From Lachnoclostridium sp. UBA1175 (GTDB taxonomy: Bacteria > Bacillota > Clostridia > Lachnospirales > Lachnospiraceae): a stretch of DNA of 64,000 nucleotides. The translations under genes and the position numbers were made by a program. This document shows positions 25,435 to 33,712 of the stretch, one piece after another. The stretch lies in assembly GCA_002311665.1 (NCBI GenBank), contig DBYX01000022.1, positions 82,840 through 146,839 on the forward strand. The letters are read 5' to 3'. Each line of letters starts with the position of its first letter. The stretch's first letter is position 1. The notes under the pieces are model-generated. The model did not search any database, was not told the DNA's origin, and was given only the letters and a program-made list of their open reading frames with translations.

Positions 25435-26247
25435 ATGGCAAGAGACACCATCACCGTTATTATGGCTGTTTATAATGTAGCTGCGACGATCACCGAGACG
25501 ATCCGAAGCGTCCTGAATCAGACCTACCGTGACCTTAAGCTCCTGATCATCGACGACTGCTCCACCGACGGTTCCGACTTCATTCTGAAGAATTTTGCGA
25601 AGGAAGATCCGCGTATCACATACGTTCGTATGCAGACGAACCAGGGCGTTGCGTATGTCCGCAACTACGGCCTTGAGCATGCGAAGACCGAGTGGGTCGC
25701 TTTCTTCGACGGCGACGACATCTGGCGTGAGGATAAGCTCGAGAAGCAGGTCAGCCTGCGCGACCGTATGCTGCGCGGCGACGTTCCGATGTATCTCGAC
25801 AACGGCGATCCGAACCCGATGTATCCGGCGATCATTTTCTCCGGCACCGCATATATGGACTACAAGGGCAACCGCTACGGCTACGTGCTGCACGCACCCG
25901 AGTCCGTAACGTACAAGAAGCTCCTGAAGCAGAATGTCATCTCATTCTCCTCCGCGCTGGTCAACAAGACGGTTATGGAGAAGTTCCCTGTCGACGGCAA
26001 CCTGCACGAAGATTTCTACGCATGGCTTCTCGTCCTCAAGAAGGGCTTCGTTGCATACGGCATCGACGAGCCTCTGATGACCTACCGCATCGACCGCGAC
26101 TCCGCGTCGGGCAACAAATGGGCGGCAGCGAAGAAGAACTACAATGTTTACAAGAAGCTGCGCTTCGGCTCCCTCAAGTCGCTGTACTATATGTTCTGCT
26201 ACGCGAGAAGAAATTCCGCGAAGTACAACAAGATCAAGAAGAGCTGA
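25435..26247 (+). CDS. Family 2 glycosyltransferase
   Basis: A 270-residue GT-A enzyme. ITVIMAVYNV (5-14), IIDDCSTDGSD (38-48) and FFDGDDIW (about 88-95) are the donor and metal sites. No membrane helix is evident, so it is a soluble or peripheral enzyme. It stands alone: its own promoter before it and a strong bidirectional terminator 25 bases after the stop. It is adjacent to, and transcribed divergently from, the pilus operon, which invites the idea of pilin or surface-glycan glycosylation, but this is only context. Confidence 0.9.
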   Translation: MARDTITVIMAVYNVAATITETIRSVLNQTYRDLKLLIIDDCSTDGSDFILKNFAKEDPRITYVRMQTNQGVAYVRNYGLEHAKTEWVAFFDGDDIWREDKLEKQVSLRDRMLRGDVPMYLDNGDPNPMYPAIIFSGTAYMDYKGNRYGYVLHAPESVTYKKLLKQNVISFSSALVNKTVMEKFPVDGNLHEDFYAWLLVLKKGFVAYGIDEPLMTYRIDRDSASGNKWAAAKKNYNVYKKLRFGSLKSLYYMFCYARRNSAKYNKIKKS

Positions 26248-26271
26248 TCCGACCGAACAGACAAAAAATCA

Positions 26272-26297
26272 AGCCCCCGGAAATCCGGGGGCTTTTT
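26272..26297 (+). terminator. Bidirectional intrinsic terminator
   Basis: AGCCCCCGG paired with CCGGGGGCT around a short loop, followed by TTTTT on the plus strand. On the minus strand the same stem is followed by TTGATTTTTTG, so it can also stop transcripts coming from the converging GT2 gene. Confidence 0.92.
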
Positions 26298-26333
26298 CCT
26301 GTTGTTGTGAATTGCTTTTTACAGTCGCCGGTC

Positions 26334-26498
26334 GGCGTCGCCTGTTACTTCTTGGCGCTGCCTGTTACTTGCTGCTTGCAGGCGTCGCCTGTCACTCCTT
26401 GGCGCTGCCTGCTACTTGCTGCTTGCAGGCGTCACCTGTCACTCCTTGGCGCTGCCTGCTACCTGTCGCTTGCCGGCGTCGTCCGTCACTCCTTCTTG
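26334..26498. repeat. 47-bp tandem repeat, 3.5 copies, running into a gene end
   Basis: Units begin at 26334, 26381 and 26428 and are each exactly 47 bases, differing at a few positions; a fourth partial copy spans 26475-26498. Each unit has two half-units sharing GCCTGYYACTT. The last 13 bases lie inside the minus-strand GT2 gene and include its stop codon: the minus-strand word AAGGAGTGA (Lys-Glu-stop) recurs in the second and third units. The array probably grew from duplication of the gene's 3' end. Confidence 0.9.
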
Positions 26499-27535
26499 TT
26501 GCCGTCCTCCGTTGACGCGGCATCTATTTTGCCGACGCCGTATCTCTTCCGCACAAGCCACGAGATCGGCCGGTAGCCGAGGCATTTGAAGCGGAACAGG
26601 AATCGCACCGCGCGGTTCGGCAGCTTCGAGTAGACCTTCGGGTAGTTGGCGCGGACGCTCTCGCCGAGCTCGCGGATGAAATCGCGGTAGCGTGTCATCG
26701 GCGGGAACGACAGCCAGATGCGGGTCTGCGTGACGACGAGACGCGACAGTTCGTACTCGAGGTACTTGAGGAGCGCGTTGCTCGTGTCAGCCTCCTTCTC
26801 TCTGTCGTAAAATTCGAAGATCCGCGTCATCACGAGCCGATGGTCCGACACGTACTGTTGCATGCGGTTGATGTTCATACTCTGCTTCGGACGCCCCACG
26901 CGGTACTGGTACACCGGAAGGTCGTAGAAGCGAAGCGTGTGCACGTACGGCATCGGGTAGAGGGCGTACTCCACGTCGACATAGAAGCATTTTTCGTCAA
27001 TCGTGATGTCGTTCGCCTGCATCAGATCCGTGCGGTAGTTCAGCTGATGAATGCGAATGTATGGCATATCCGCGATCTCGCCGAAGGTGTACGGCTTGTC
27101 GCAGTCGATATAGTGGTAAATGTCGTACCGGTCCTCGGGCATAACCTTCCATGTCACATCCTGCACCGTGTTGTAGCGCGTGACGATGACATCCTCGGTC
27201 GCCGTGCGCAGCTTCTCGACAAGCTGGGCAAATGCTTCGCCGTCAACCCAGTCGTCGCCGTCAAGGATGCGCAGATATTTGCCGGTCGCCGCCAGGATGC
27301 CCGCGTTGATCGCTGATCCGTGGCCGCCGTTCTGCTTGTTGATCACGCGCACCGTCCCGTGGTACTTCCGCGCGAACGCCTCCGCCAGGTCGTGCGTCGA
27401 ATCCGTCGACCCGTCGTTGACCAGGATGACCTCGATCTCCTCGTTGCAGCCGGCCTCCACCATGGAGTTCACGCACTTTTCAATGTATTGTTCGACATTG
27501 TACGAAGGAACAATGATCGTGAGAACCTTCTCCAT
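26486..27535 (-). CDS. Family 2 glycosyltransferase with structured leader
   Basis: A 349-residue GT2 enzyme. TIIVPSYNVEQYI (6-18), VILVNDGSTDST (38-49) and ILDGDDWVD (about 91-99) are the donor and metal-binding motifs. A C-terminal region rich in Arg and aromatic residues (after about 250) is typical of the longer capsule-type GT2 enzymes. The ATG at 27535 is seven bases behind AAGGAGG, but that ribosome binding site forms one arm of a perfect 12-bp hairpin, so translation may be controlled. The gene converges on the plus-strand GT2 gene. The sugar is unknown. Confidence 0.9.
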   Translation of the reverse strand: MEKVLTIIVPSYNVEQYIEKCVNSMVEAGCNEEIEVILVNDGSTDSTHDLAEAFARKYHGTVRVINKQNGGHGSAINAGILAATGKYLRILDGDDWVDGEAFAQLVEKLRTATEDVIVTRYNTVQDVTWKVMPEDRYDIYHYIDCDKPYTFGEIADMPYIRIHQLNYRTDLMQANDITIDEKCFYVDVEYALYPMPYVHTLRFYDLPVYQYRVGRPKQSMNINRMQQYVSDHRLVMTRIFEFYDREKEADTSNALLKYLEYELSRLVVTQTRIWLSFPPMTRYRDFIRELGESVRANYPKVYSKLPNRAVRFLFRFKCLGYRPISWLVRKRYGVGKIDAASTEDGNKKE

Positions 27536-27541
27536 ACGTGC

Positions 27542-27659
27542 ACCTCCTTTTCGGAATGAAATGAACGAAAAGGAGGTCGATTGCACGAGGATTACGCAGT
27601 GCAATCGGGCAACTGCGAAAAACGCGAAGCTGTTTTCGCAATAGCTCCTTTTCGGAAAT
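27542..27659 (-). promoter_or_regulatory. Hairpin-rich leader that can bury a ribosome binding site
   Basis: Read as mRNA (minus strand) the leader has three consecutive hairpins. H2 is at 27614-27640 (TGCGAAAA with complement), H1 at 27579-27606 (GATTGCAC with complement), and H0 at 27542-27577. In H0 a perfect 12-bp stem pairs CGAAAAGGAGGT, which is the ribosome binding site, with ACCTCCTTTTCG. A second copy of CCGAAAAGGAG lies at 27645-27655 and could pair with the same ACCTCC arm, freeing the real site. A 23-codon reading frame starts upstream of that copy. This is the layout of a two-state translational switch; no known riboswitch family was recognised. Confidence 0.55.
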
Positions 27660-27757
27660 TCATGTGGCGGAACCCGCGGGTAAACGCCGGGGGCGGTGAG
27701 CCCTCGTTCCCGGGCGGATTTCCGGTCAATACAGACTAACTCACTTTTTCAAGCCTC

Positions 27758-27938
27758 AAGTCCGTATGATATTTTGGTCGTTTCCCTATTTGTGCCGTCT
27801 TTCGTCAATTAGTCCGTAATACCCTTTTTCCCAATACGGACTAAACGGCCGATTATCCCAAGCCGGTCGGTAAAAAAACAAGATTTTCCTTTGCTCGCCG
27901 TCTTTGATGCCACGACACGGCACAAAAAATACGGACTT
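27758..27938. repeat. Nested inverted repeats, about 180 bp
   Basis: Outer arms AAGTCCGTAT (27758-27767) and ATACGGACTT (27929-27938), middle arms TTTGTGCCG (27789-27797) and CGGCACAAA (27918-27926), and inner arms TTAGTCCGTA (27809-27818) and TACGGACTAA (27835-27844). The outer and inner arms share AGTCCGTA. No gene is evident inside. It could be a miniature mobile element or a folded RNA. Confidence 0.6.
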
Positions 27939-27991
27939 ACAAGAAAAAGACAGCAACAAGTCTGACACGGTCCGGATCAGACAAGCAAACT

Positions 27992-28159
27992 ACCGTCCCT
28001 AAAAGGCTTCCCCGCTCGGAATCTTCCGCTTAAGCCCCGAAACCACCGTCCCTAAAAGGCTTCCTCGCCCGGAATCTTCCGCTTAAGCCCCGAAACTACC
28101 GTCCCTAAAAGGCTTCCTCGCCCGGAATCTTCCGCTTAAGCCCCGAAACTACCGTCCCC
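27992..28159. repeat. 53-bp tandem repeat, three copies plus a start of a fourth
   Basis: Units start at 27992, 28045 and 28098, each 53 bases and nearly identical, with a nine-base start of a fourth at 28151. The key words are ACCGTCCCTAAAAGG, CGGAATCTTCCG and GCTTAAGC. The last two are palindromic or nearly so. There is no spacer between units, which rules out a CRISPR array. Non-coding. Confidence 0.9.
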
Positions 28160-28187
28160 GCCAATATATCTCCCGTTGGCGGACAAC

Positions 28188-28281
28188 ATCAAGACGAATT
28201 CGCCCGTGTCAAGCTGCGCATGACGGAGCGACGCATCATGTCGCCCCGTCATGCGTACAGTTTGACACAATTCGTCTTGAT
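28188..28281. repeat. 94-bp long imperfect palindrome
   Basis: Arms of 13 bp, ATCAAGACGAATT and complement, at the ends. Further in are TGTCAA/TTGACA (28207-28212, 28262-28267) and GCGCATGACGG/CCGTCATGCGT (28216-28226, 28245-28255), and a small CGAC/GTCG tip. It lies 19 bases after the stop of the minus-strand sugar transferase gene. It resembles a miniature inverted-repeat element or a highly folded 3' end of that message. Confidence 0.7.
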
Positions 28282-28299
28282 GCAAAGCACGATAGTGCT

Positions 28300-29616
28300 T
28301 TAGAAGCCTTCCGTGCTGTCTTCTTTCAGCATCACCAGCACCGTCTGCAGCATCAGCTTCAGGTCGAGCCACAGGCTGTAGCTCTGAATATACATAAGGT
28401 CAAGCATCAGCTTTTCCTTGTTGGTCGTGTTGTATTTGCCTTCGATCTGGGCGAAGCCGGTGAGGCCGGCCTTCACACGAAGGCGGTATTCGTACTCGGG
28501 GTAGTTGCCGTCGAAACCGTGCAGATACACGAGCTGCTCGGGGCGCGGGCCGACGAGGCTCATGCTTCCGCCGAGGATGTTCAAAAACTGCGGCAACTCG
28601 TCAAGGCGCGTGGCGCGCAGGATGCGACCGGCGCGGGTGACGCGGTTGTCGGTCTCCTGCATCGGCTTCGTCGCCTCGCTCTCGATCATCGTGCGGAACT
28701 TGTAGATCTTGAACGGTTTGCCGCCCTTGGTCGCGCGCAGCTGCGTGAAGAAGACTTTGCCGTGGTCGTCAAGCTTGATCATCAGAGCGCTCAGCAAAAA
28801 CAGCGGCAGCGTGAGGATCAGCAGGATCGACGCGCCGATGATGTCGAACGTGCGCTTCATAAAGCGCTCCGCGAGCGTCAGTTCCGTCTTGGCGGACGCG
28901 AAGATCAGAGCGTCTCCGAACATTCGGTACTCGCTCGTCACCTCGACGATATCGCAGATCTCGGGCGTGAAGAGAATGTTCTTGCCGCGCCCGTAGCTGT
29001 ATTCCACTATTTTCCGACGAGTCTCCATCGGGATGTCGGTGAGGAAAATGTTGTCGAACTTCTCGATCTCCTCGCGAAGCCACGGCTCGGTATACGAAAC
29101 GACCTTGTCGCCGGGGATCTGCGAGGCTCTGTTGCGGATGTTGTCGAGCATTTTCGGCTGGTCCGTGTCGAGATTGACAACGTAGAGCGTGTGGCTGTTG
29201 CGCGTCGCGTAATAGTAGATATTGAAACCGAGCCGCACGAGCAGAAGTGTCAGGATGCCCTGCGTCGCGACGGTGAACAGAAGCATTCCGAGGCTGCTCA
29301 GAAGCAGACTTCCGTCGGTGATGACCTTGGTCGTCGCACAGATCCACAGGAACACGACGAGGTCTGTCAGCCAGGTGATGATAAACGCACTGTTCTGCAC
29401 GTTTTTCTTACTTTTCTTACCGATATCGTAACCACCGTAGATAGCCATGAACATGACATGCACGACGACAAATACGGCGACCGTGACGGCCGCGCTCTTG
29501 ATGTCCTCGCGGATCGCCGGGTTGTGGATCGCCTGGAACGCGTAGAAAAGCGCTACCACGCCGACGAACATTGTCAACTTGACCAGACCGATCAGAAATC
29601 TCCAGAAATCGTTCAT
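28300..29616 (-). CDS. Polyprenyl-phosphate sugar phosphotransferase
   Basis: A 438-residue membrane phosphoglycosyltransferase that starts a lipid-linked glycan by moving sugar-1-phosphate from a UDP-sugar to undecaprenyl phosphate. Four N-terminal helices (about 8-28, 42-62, 80-100, 105-130) precede a cytoplasmic region and the catalytic domain from about 250 with KRTFDIIGAS, FKIYKFRTM and GPRPEQ. It lacks the DUF4422 extension of the first such enzyme in the window, so this strain probably starts two different glycans. Its own promoter lies about 75 bases upstream. A 94-bp palindrome follows the stop. Confidence 0.92.
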   Translation of the reverse strand: MNDFWRFLIGLVKLTMFVGVVALFYAFQAIHNPAIREDIKSAAVTVAVFVVVHVMFMAIYGGYDIGKKSKKNVQNSAFIITWLTDLVVFLWICATTKVITDGSLLLSSLGMLLFTVATQGILTLLLVRLGFNIYYYATRNSHTLYVVNLDTDQPKMLDNIRNRASQIPGDKVVSYTEPWLREEIEKFDNIFLTDIPMETRRKIVEYSYGRGKNILFTPEICDIVEVTSEYRMFGDALIFASAKTELTLAERFMKRTFDIIGASILLILTLPLFLLSALMIKLDDHGKVFFTQLRATKGGKPFKIYKFRTMIESEATKPMQETDNRVTRAGRILRATRLDELPQFLNILGGSMSLVGPRPEQLVYLHGFDGNYPEYEYRLRVKAGLTGFAQIEGKYNTTNKEKLMLDLMYIQSYSLWLDLKLMLQTVLVMLKEDSTEGF

Positions 29617-29690
29617 GGCTCCCCCTAAGGTGTACTCAACTCACTTCTGTGCGCACACGGTTCCCTCTCTCGAGTGAATCGGTATTTTTC

Positions 29691-29719
29691 AGTATAGCAT
29701 TCTTTTGCAGTTAGTGCAA
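29691..29719 (-). promoter_or_regulatory. Promoter of the sugar phosphotransferase gene
   Basis: TTGCAC, 17 bases, TATACT on the minus strand, about 75 bases before the ATG at 29616. It separates this gene from rsmI, which ends at 29760. Confidence 0.7.
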
Positions 29720-29735
29720 ATTTAATTTCGAAGGT

Positions 29736-29751
29736 ATTTTCCGCGGAAAAT
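29736..29751. repeat. 16-bp perfect palindrome made of two opposed CGGAAAAT words
   Basis: ATTTTCCGCGGAAAAT lies between rsmI and the next gene, just upstream of the -35 box. It consists of two copies, head to head, of the eight-base word that is strikingly over-represented through the window. Confidence 0.75.
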
Positions 29752-29759
29752 GAGGCCGG

Positions 29760-30596
29760 CTACTCCTCAAGCAACGCCTTGTAGATCTCGCGTTTGCCGA
29801 GCCCGCGATCGACGGCCACGGCTTTCATCGCGTCCTTCCGGCTCATCCCGTTGGCTTCGTACATCGCGACGTGTTCGGCGACGGTGAGTTCACTCCACTC
29901 GGCCTGCTCGGCGCGCTTGCTCGCCTCGGGGTCCGCGCCCTCGATGACGATCACGCACTCGCCCTTCGCCGGCTCGGCCTCATAGTGCGCCGCTGCCTCC
30001 GCGAGCGTACCGATGAAGCGGTCCTCGTGTTTCTTCGTGAGTTCGCGTAAAATGCGGGCGTTCCGCTCTCCGCCGAGCTCCTCCGCAAGCTCCGCGAGCG
30101 TCTTCGCGAGCCGGTGAGGCGCCTCGTACATCACGATCGTGCGCGTCTCGTCGCGCAGCTCCGCCATCACCCGCGCACGCTCCTTCTTCTCTGTCGGGAG
30201 AAATGCCTCGAAGCAGAATCGCCTCGTCGGCAAACCGGAGATCGTGAGTGCCGTCACACACGCGCACGCGCCCGGGACAGCGGTCACCTCGATGCCCGCC
30301 TCGAGCGCCATCCGCACGAGCTCCTCCCCGGGATCACTGATGCCAGGCATACCCGCGTCGGTGATCACCGCGATGTTCTTGCCCGCGAGGAGCATCTCCG
30401 TCAGCTCGCGCCCCTTGTCGAAGCGGTTGTTCTGATGATAGCTCGTCATCGGCGTATGTATCTCAAAATGCGTCAGCAGTTTGCGTGAATTTCTCGTATC
30501 CTCCGCCGCGATCAGGTCGACCTCGGAAAGCACGCGGATCGCGCGCGCCGTCATATCCTCCAGATTGCCGATCGGCGTTGTCACCAGATAAAGCAT
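29760..30596 (-). CDS. rsmI: 16S rRNA (cytidine-1402 2'-O) methyltransferase RsmI
   Basis: A 278-residue SAM-dependent methyltransferase of the tetrapyrrole-methylase fold that modifies C1402 in the ribosomal decoding centre. The family motifs are clear: VTTPIGNLEDMT near the start, AEDTRNS, and GMPGISDPGEELV about one-third along. The ATG at 30596 lies six bases after AGGAGG; the longer open frame has no ribosome binding site. It is the last gene of a minus-strand cluster with ricT and holB, the same neighbourhood seen in Bacillus (yabC). A C-terminal helical domain ends KREIYKALLEE. Confidence 0.95.
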   Translation of the reverse strand: MLYLVTTPIGNLEDMTARAIRVLSEVDLIAAEDTRNSRKLLTHFEIHTPMTSYHQNNRFDKGRELTEMLLAGKNIAVITDAGMPGISDPGEELVRMALEAGIEVTAVPGACACVTALTISGLPTRRFCFEAFLPTEKKERARVMAELRDETRTIVMYEAPHRLAKTLAELAEELGGERNARILRELTKKHEDRFIGTLAEAAAHYEAEPAKGECVIVIEGADPEASKRAEQAEWSELTVAEHVAMYEANGMSRKDAMKAVAVDRGLGKREIYKALLEE

Positions 30597-30738
30597 GGCA
30601 TTCCTCCTAACGGTTCCGATTAATGTGCAAGGGTGCTCGGAAGCGCCTACTCGCACAACTTGCGCATTTTTCGCAGGATGCGCGAGAAATACATTTTACA
30701 GATGTGCCGGGAATACATTTCTTTCCCGCGATTTAGTC

Positions 30739-31527
30739 TCAAAACCCGTATAATTCTTTCACTTCCGCAGTCGTCTCGCCGTTCGCGTCGGCGAGGATCA
30801 GCGGTTTCTCCACGTTGAGCCCGCTTTTTCCTCCGCGCACGCAGCCGAGCAACACAAGGTTCGGCTCGCGGTCGGCCTGCGGATACACAAGCCGCAAGCG
30901 CTTAGGCTCCAGGCCGTGCCGCACGAGCGTCGTGATCAGCTCCGCAAGCCGGAACGGTCGGTGCACCAGGTAGAACCGGCCTCCCGGAACGAGCACCGCT
31001 GCCGCTTCGCGCGCTACATCGTCAAATGTGCACAGCACCTCGTGCCTCGCGATCGCCTTCGCGTCCGCGGGGTTCACGATCCCGTGTCCGCCGGTCATAT
31101 ACGGCGGGTTGCAGGTCACGACATCGAAGCGCGAGCGCCCGAACTGCGCGGACGCCTCCCGCAGGTCCCCCTGCACGATGCGCACGCGGTCCGCCGCGAG
31201 GTGGCCGTTCGCCACATTCATCTCGACGCTGCGCCGCGCCATATCCGCGCTCTCCGGCTGGATCTCCAGCCCCGTGAGCTCCGCTGCCTCCGTCTTCGCG
31301 GATAACAACAAAGGCAGGATGCCCGTGCCTGTACCCATATCCAGACACCGTTCACCTGCCCGTATTTCGCAAAATGCACTCAGCAGGACGGCATCCACGC
31401 CGAAGCAGAACCGCCCCGGATCCTGGATGAGCCACAGATTGCTGCGCTGCAGATCAACCGCGCGCTCGCCGTCCTTTAAGTACTGTTCCGCATTCACGCG
31501 ATTGCCGCCTTCCCGCCTTTCGGCCAT
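30739..31527 (-). CDS. tRNA-type N6-adenine methyltransferase (YabB/TrmN6-like)
   Basis: A class I SAM methyltransferase of about 260 residues. The SAM loop LDMGTGTGILPLLL, the acidic LTGLEIQPE strand and the catalytic NPPYMTGG motif place it with TrmN6/YfiC-YabB enzymes, which methylate adenine 37 of valine tRNA. It occupies the Bacillus yabB position between ricT and rsmI. The start is uncertain: ATG at 31527 has no clear ribosome binding site, while a GTG ten codons later (GGAAGG upstream) is plausible and would give the usual N-terminus (KDGERAVDLQRSN). The target is inferred from family. Confidence 0.82.
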   Translation of the reverse strand: MAERREGGNRVNAEQYLKDGERAVDLQRSNLWLIQDPGRFCFGVDAVLLSAFCEIRAGERCLDMGTGTGILPLLLSAKTEAAELTGLEIQPESADMARRSVEMNVANGHLAADRVRIVQGDLREASAQFGRSRFDVVTCNPPYMTGGHGIVNPADAKAIARHEVLCTFDDVAREAAAVLVPGGRFYLVHRPFRLAELITTLVRHGLEPKRLRLVYPQADREPNLVLLGCVRGGKSGLNVEKPLILADANGETTAEVKELYGF

Positions 31528-31605
31528 TGTGATCGTCAACCACTGTCTACCGCCGCCGCGGTCTCACTGCCGCACAGCCGCTGCCGCAACGCTCATTCTG
31601 TCCCG

Positions 31606-32565
31606 TCACTCGTCGTAGCGCTTCGACTCCTGCTTCTCAAGCTGCTCCAGCTCGCGAAGATCGTCCTCGTCGTTCCGGCCGTTCTCGTCCTCGTCGCGGT
31701 ACCGGCGCGCGTTGTCGTCCTTCTTCTCGCCGCGTCTCCGGCGCGCGTGGAACTTCAACTCCTCGACCGGATAATCGCGCACTTCCTTCTCCTCGCCGTC
31801 CGCGCCGTTCACGTAGACCAGCACCTTCACTCGCTGCTTGAGCACGTTCAGGTCCTTCACCTCGCCGGTCAGACCGTCCGAGGTCTTCACCGTGTCGCCG
31901 AGGTTCGGCAGGCGGCTGTTGAGGTACTCGTAAGCATCCTCCTCGTTCTTCAGGCAGCACATCAGGCGCCCGCAGTTGCCGCTGATCTTCGTCGGGTTGA
32001 GCGAGAGATTCTGCTCCTTCGCCATCTTCACGGACACCGGCGCAAAATCGGCCAGGAACGTGTGGCAGCACAGCTCACGCCCGCAGATACCGATGCCGCC
32101 GCGGATCTTCGTCTCGTCGCGCACACCGATCTGGCGAAGCTCGATGCGGGTGTGGAACACGGCCGCAAGGTCCTTGACCAGCTCGCGGAAGTCCACGCGC
32201 CCGTCCGCCGTAAAATAAAACAGCACTTTGCTGTTGTCGAACGTGTACTCACAGTCGATCAGCTTCATCTCGAGCTTGTGCTTGGCAACCTTCTCCGCGC
32301 ACACCGAGAGCGCTTCCTTCTCCTTCTCGCGGAGGCGTGCCGCCTGGCGGTCGTCCTCCTCCGTCGCGATGCGCAGCACCGGCCGAAGCGGTGCGACCAC
32401 CTTGTCGTCACTCACCTCGGTGCGCCCGCACACGACCGCACCGTACTCGATGCCCCGCGCCGTCTCCACGATCACGTGGTCACCGGGCTTGACCTCATAG
32501 TCCAGCGGGTCAAAATAATATGCTTTGCCTGCGGTGCGAAACCGCACTCCGATAATCGTCGTCAT
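31606..32565 (-). CDS. ricT: PSP1-domain protein RicT (YaaT)
   Basis: A 319-residue PSP1-domain protein. In Bacillus RicT joins RicA and RicF in the Y-complex that tunes RNase Y cleavage and supports sporulation, competence and biofilm formation. The cysteine-rich segments GGIGICGRELCCHTF and GNCGRLMCCL bind an iron-sulfur cluster in Bacillus; all these Cys are present. The C-terminus is an Arg/Asp/Glu-rich tail (about 265-319). It follows holB by about 50 bases, as in many Firmicutes. Confidence 0.93.
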   Translation of the reverse strand: MTTIIGVRFRTAGKAYYFDPLDYEVKPGDHVIVETARGIEYGAVVCGRTEVSDDKVVAPLRPVLRIATEEDDRQAARLREKEKEALSVCAEKVAKHKLEMKLIDCEYTFDNSKVLFYFTADGRVDFRELVKDLAAVFHTRIELRQIGVRDETKIRGGIGICGRELCCHTFLADFAPVSVKMAKEQNLSLNPTKISGNCGRLMCCLKNEEDAYEYLNSRLPNLGDTVKTSDGLTGEVKDLNVLKQRVKVLVYVNGADGEEKEVRDYPVEELKFHARRRRGEKKDDNARRYRDEDENGRNDEDDLRELEQLEKQESKRYDE

Positions 32566-32616
32566 AATTTTCCGCGCCCGGGGCGCGTCCTCCTGTATAA
32601 TGTAACGTCCTGCGGT

Positions 32617-33618
32617 TTACCGCCCACCGCCGAATCTCTCCTGCCAGCGCAGAAGGAACAGCCAGAACGCCGTCTCCATATTCACATTGACGATGCGGTC
32701 CGCGCGGATATGCCCGATCTCCTCCTGCGTCACCCACAGCGCGTCGTATTCGATCGCGTCCGCCTGCTCGCGGATGCTGTCGCTCTCCTCGAGAAACATC
32801 AGCCCGGCCTTGTCGCCCGCGGCCTTGTACATCATCACATCACGGATCCACACAAGGATCAGCCCCAACACCGTCTCCTGCGCGTCCTTATCCTTCGCAA
32901 AATCCTTCGCGAACTCCGCCATGCGGTCCTCCCGCATCGACGGCACGGCTTTCAGCATCGACACAACCTTGTCGCGCTGCGCCTGAAAATCCTCGGACCT
33001 CGCGCACGCCTGCGCAACCCCGGGACAGCCCCCGGAATACGCTGCCAGCATCTTCGCCCTGTAGTCCGGCAACTGCTCGCGCGCCATCAGCCACTCCGTC
33101 AGCTCCTTCTCGGGAACGGGCAGCATCGGCAGCGTTACCGCTCTCGAGCGGATCGTCGGCAGCAGCTCGTTCGCGTTGGTCGTGAGCAGCATGATCACCG
33201 CGTACGACGGCGGCTCCTCCAGCGTCTTGAGGAGGGCATTTTGCGCTTCCTCGTTCATCTTCTCGGCCTCGTCAACAATGAAGATGCGGTACGGGCCTAC
33301 CATCGGTTTCACGGGCACGACGTTGCACAGCTGCTCGCGGATATCGCCGACCGTGATCACGGTCTTCTCGTGCGTGACATACGCCACGTCGGGCTGGTTC
33401 CCGCCGTCCATCTGCAGGCAGGAAATGCAGTTTCCGCAGGGCTCCTCGCCCCCCTCGCGGCACAGAAGCGTCGCCGCGAACACGCGCGCAAGGAGCATCT
33501 TCCCGATGCCCTTCGGCCCGTCTAATATGTAGGCATGCGAGACACGCCCCGCGCGGATACTCTCCTGCAGGTAGTCGATTACCCGCCGATGTCCAATGAT
33601 GCTGCGGAACGTCTCCAT
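32617..33618 (-). CDS. holB: DNA polymerase III delta-prime subunit HolB
   Basis: A 333-residue clamp-loader subunit. METFRSIIGHRRVIDYL opens the AAA+ domain. The P-loop is DGPKGIGKMLLAR, the four-cysteine zinc module is CREGGEEPCGNCISC, and the sensor/partner segments VDEAEKMNEEAQNALLKTLEEPP and IRSRA follow. It loads the DnaN clamp, encoded elsewhere in this window, onto primed DNA. The ATG at 33618 matches the family N-terminus; 52 further upstream codons are open but antisense-like. A tmk gene, often adjacent, is not here; a guanylate-kinase-like gene is. Confidence 0.94.
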   Translation of the reverse strand: METFRSIIGHRRVIDYLQESIRAGRVSHAYILDGPKGIGKMLLARVFAATLLCREGGEEPCGNCISCLQMDGGNQPDVAYVTHEKTVITVGDIREQLCNVVPVKPMVGPYRIFIVDEAEKMNEEAQNALLKTLEEPPSYAVIMLLTTNANELLPTIRSRAVTLPMLPVPEKELTEWLMAREQLPDYRAKMLAAYSGGCPGVAQACARSEDFQAQRDKVVSMLKAVPSMREDRMAEFAKDFAKDKDAQETVLGLILVWIRDVMMYKAAGDKAGLMFLEESDSIREQADAIEYDALWVTQEEIGHIRADRIVNVNMETAFWLFLLRWQERFGGGR

Positions 33619-33712
33619 ACCTCGTCTGTGCCCTTCCTTCGGTCTTCCGTTGTCACCGTATAAAAAGCCTTCCTCCGCGCATTGCCGCCCGGCACCGCAG
33701 GCCTTATGCCTC

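Noticed and set aside
27992..28159. CRISPR array
   Set aside because: The 53-bp units are contiguous with no spacers and there are no cas genes; the same holds for the 47-bp repeats at 26334-26498.
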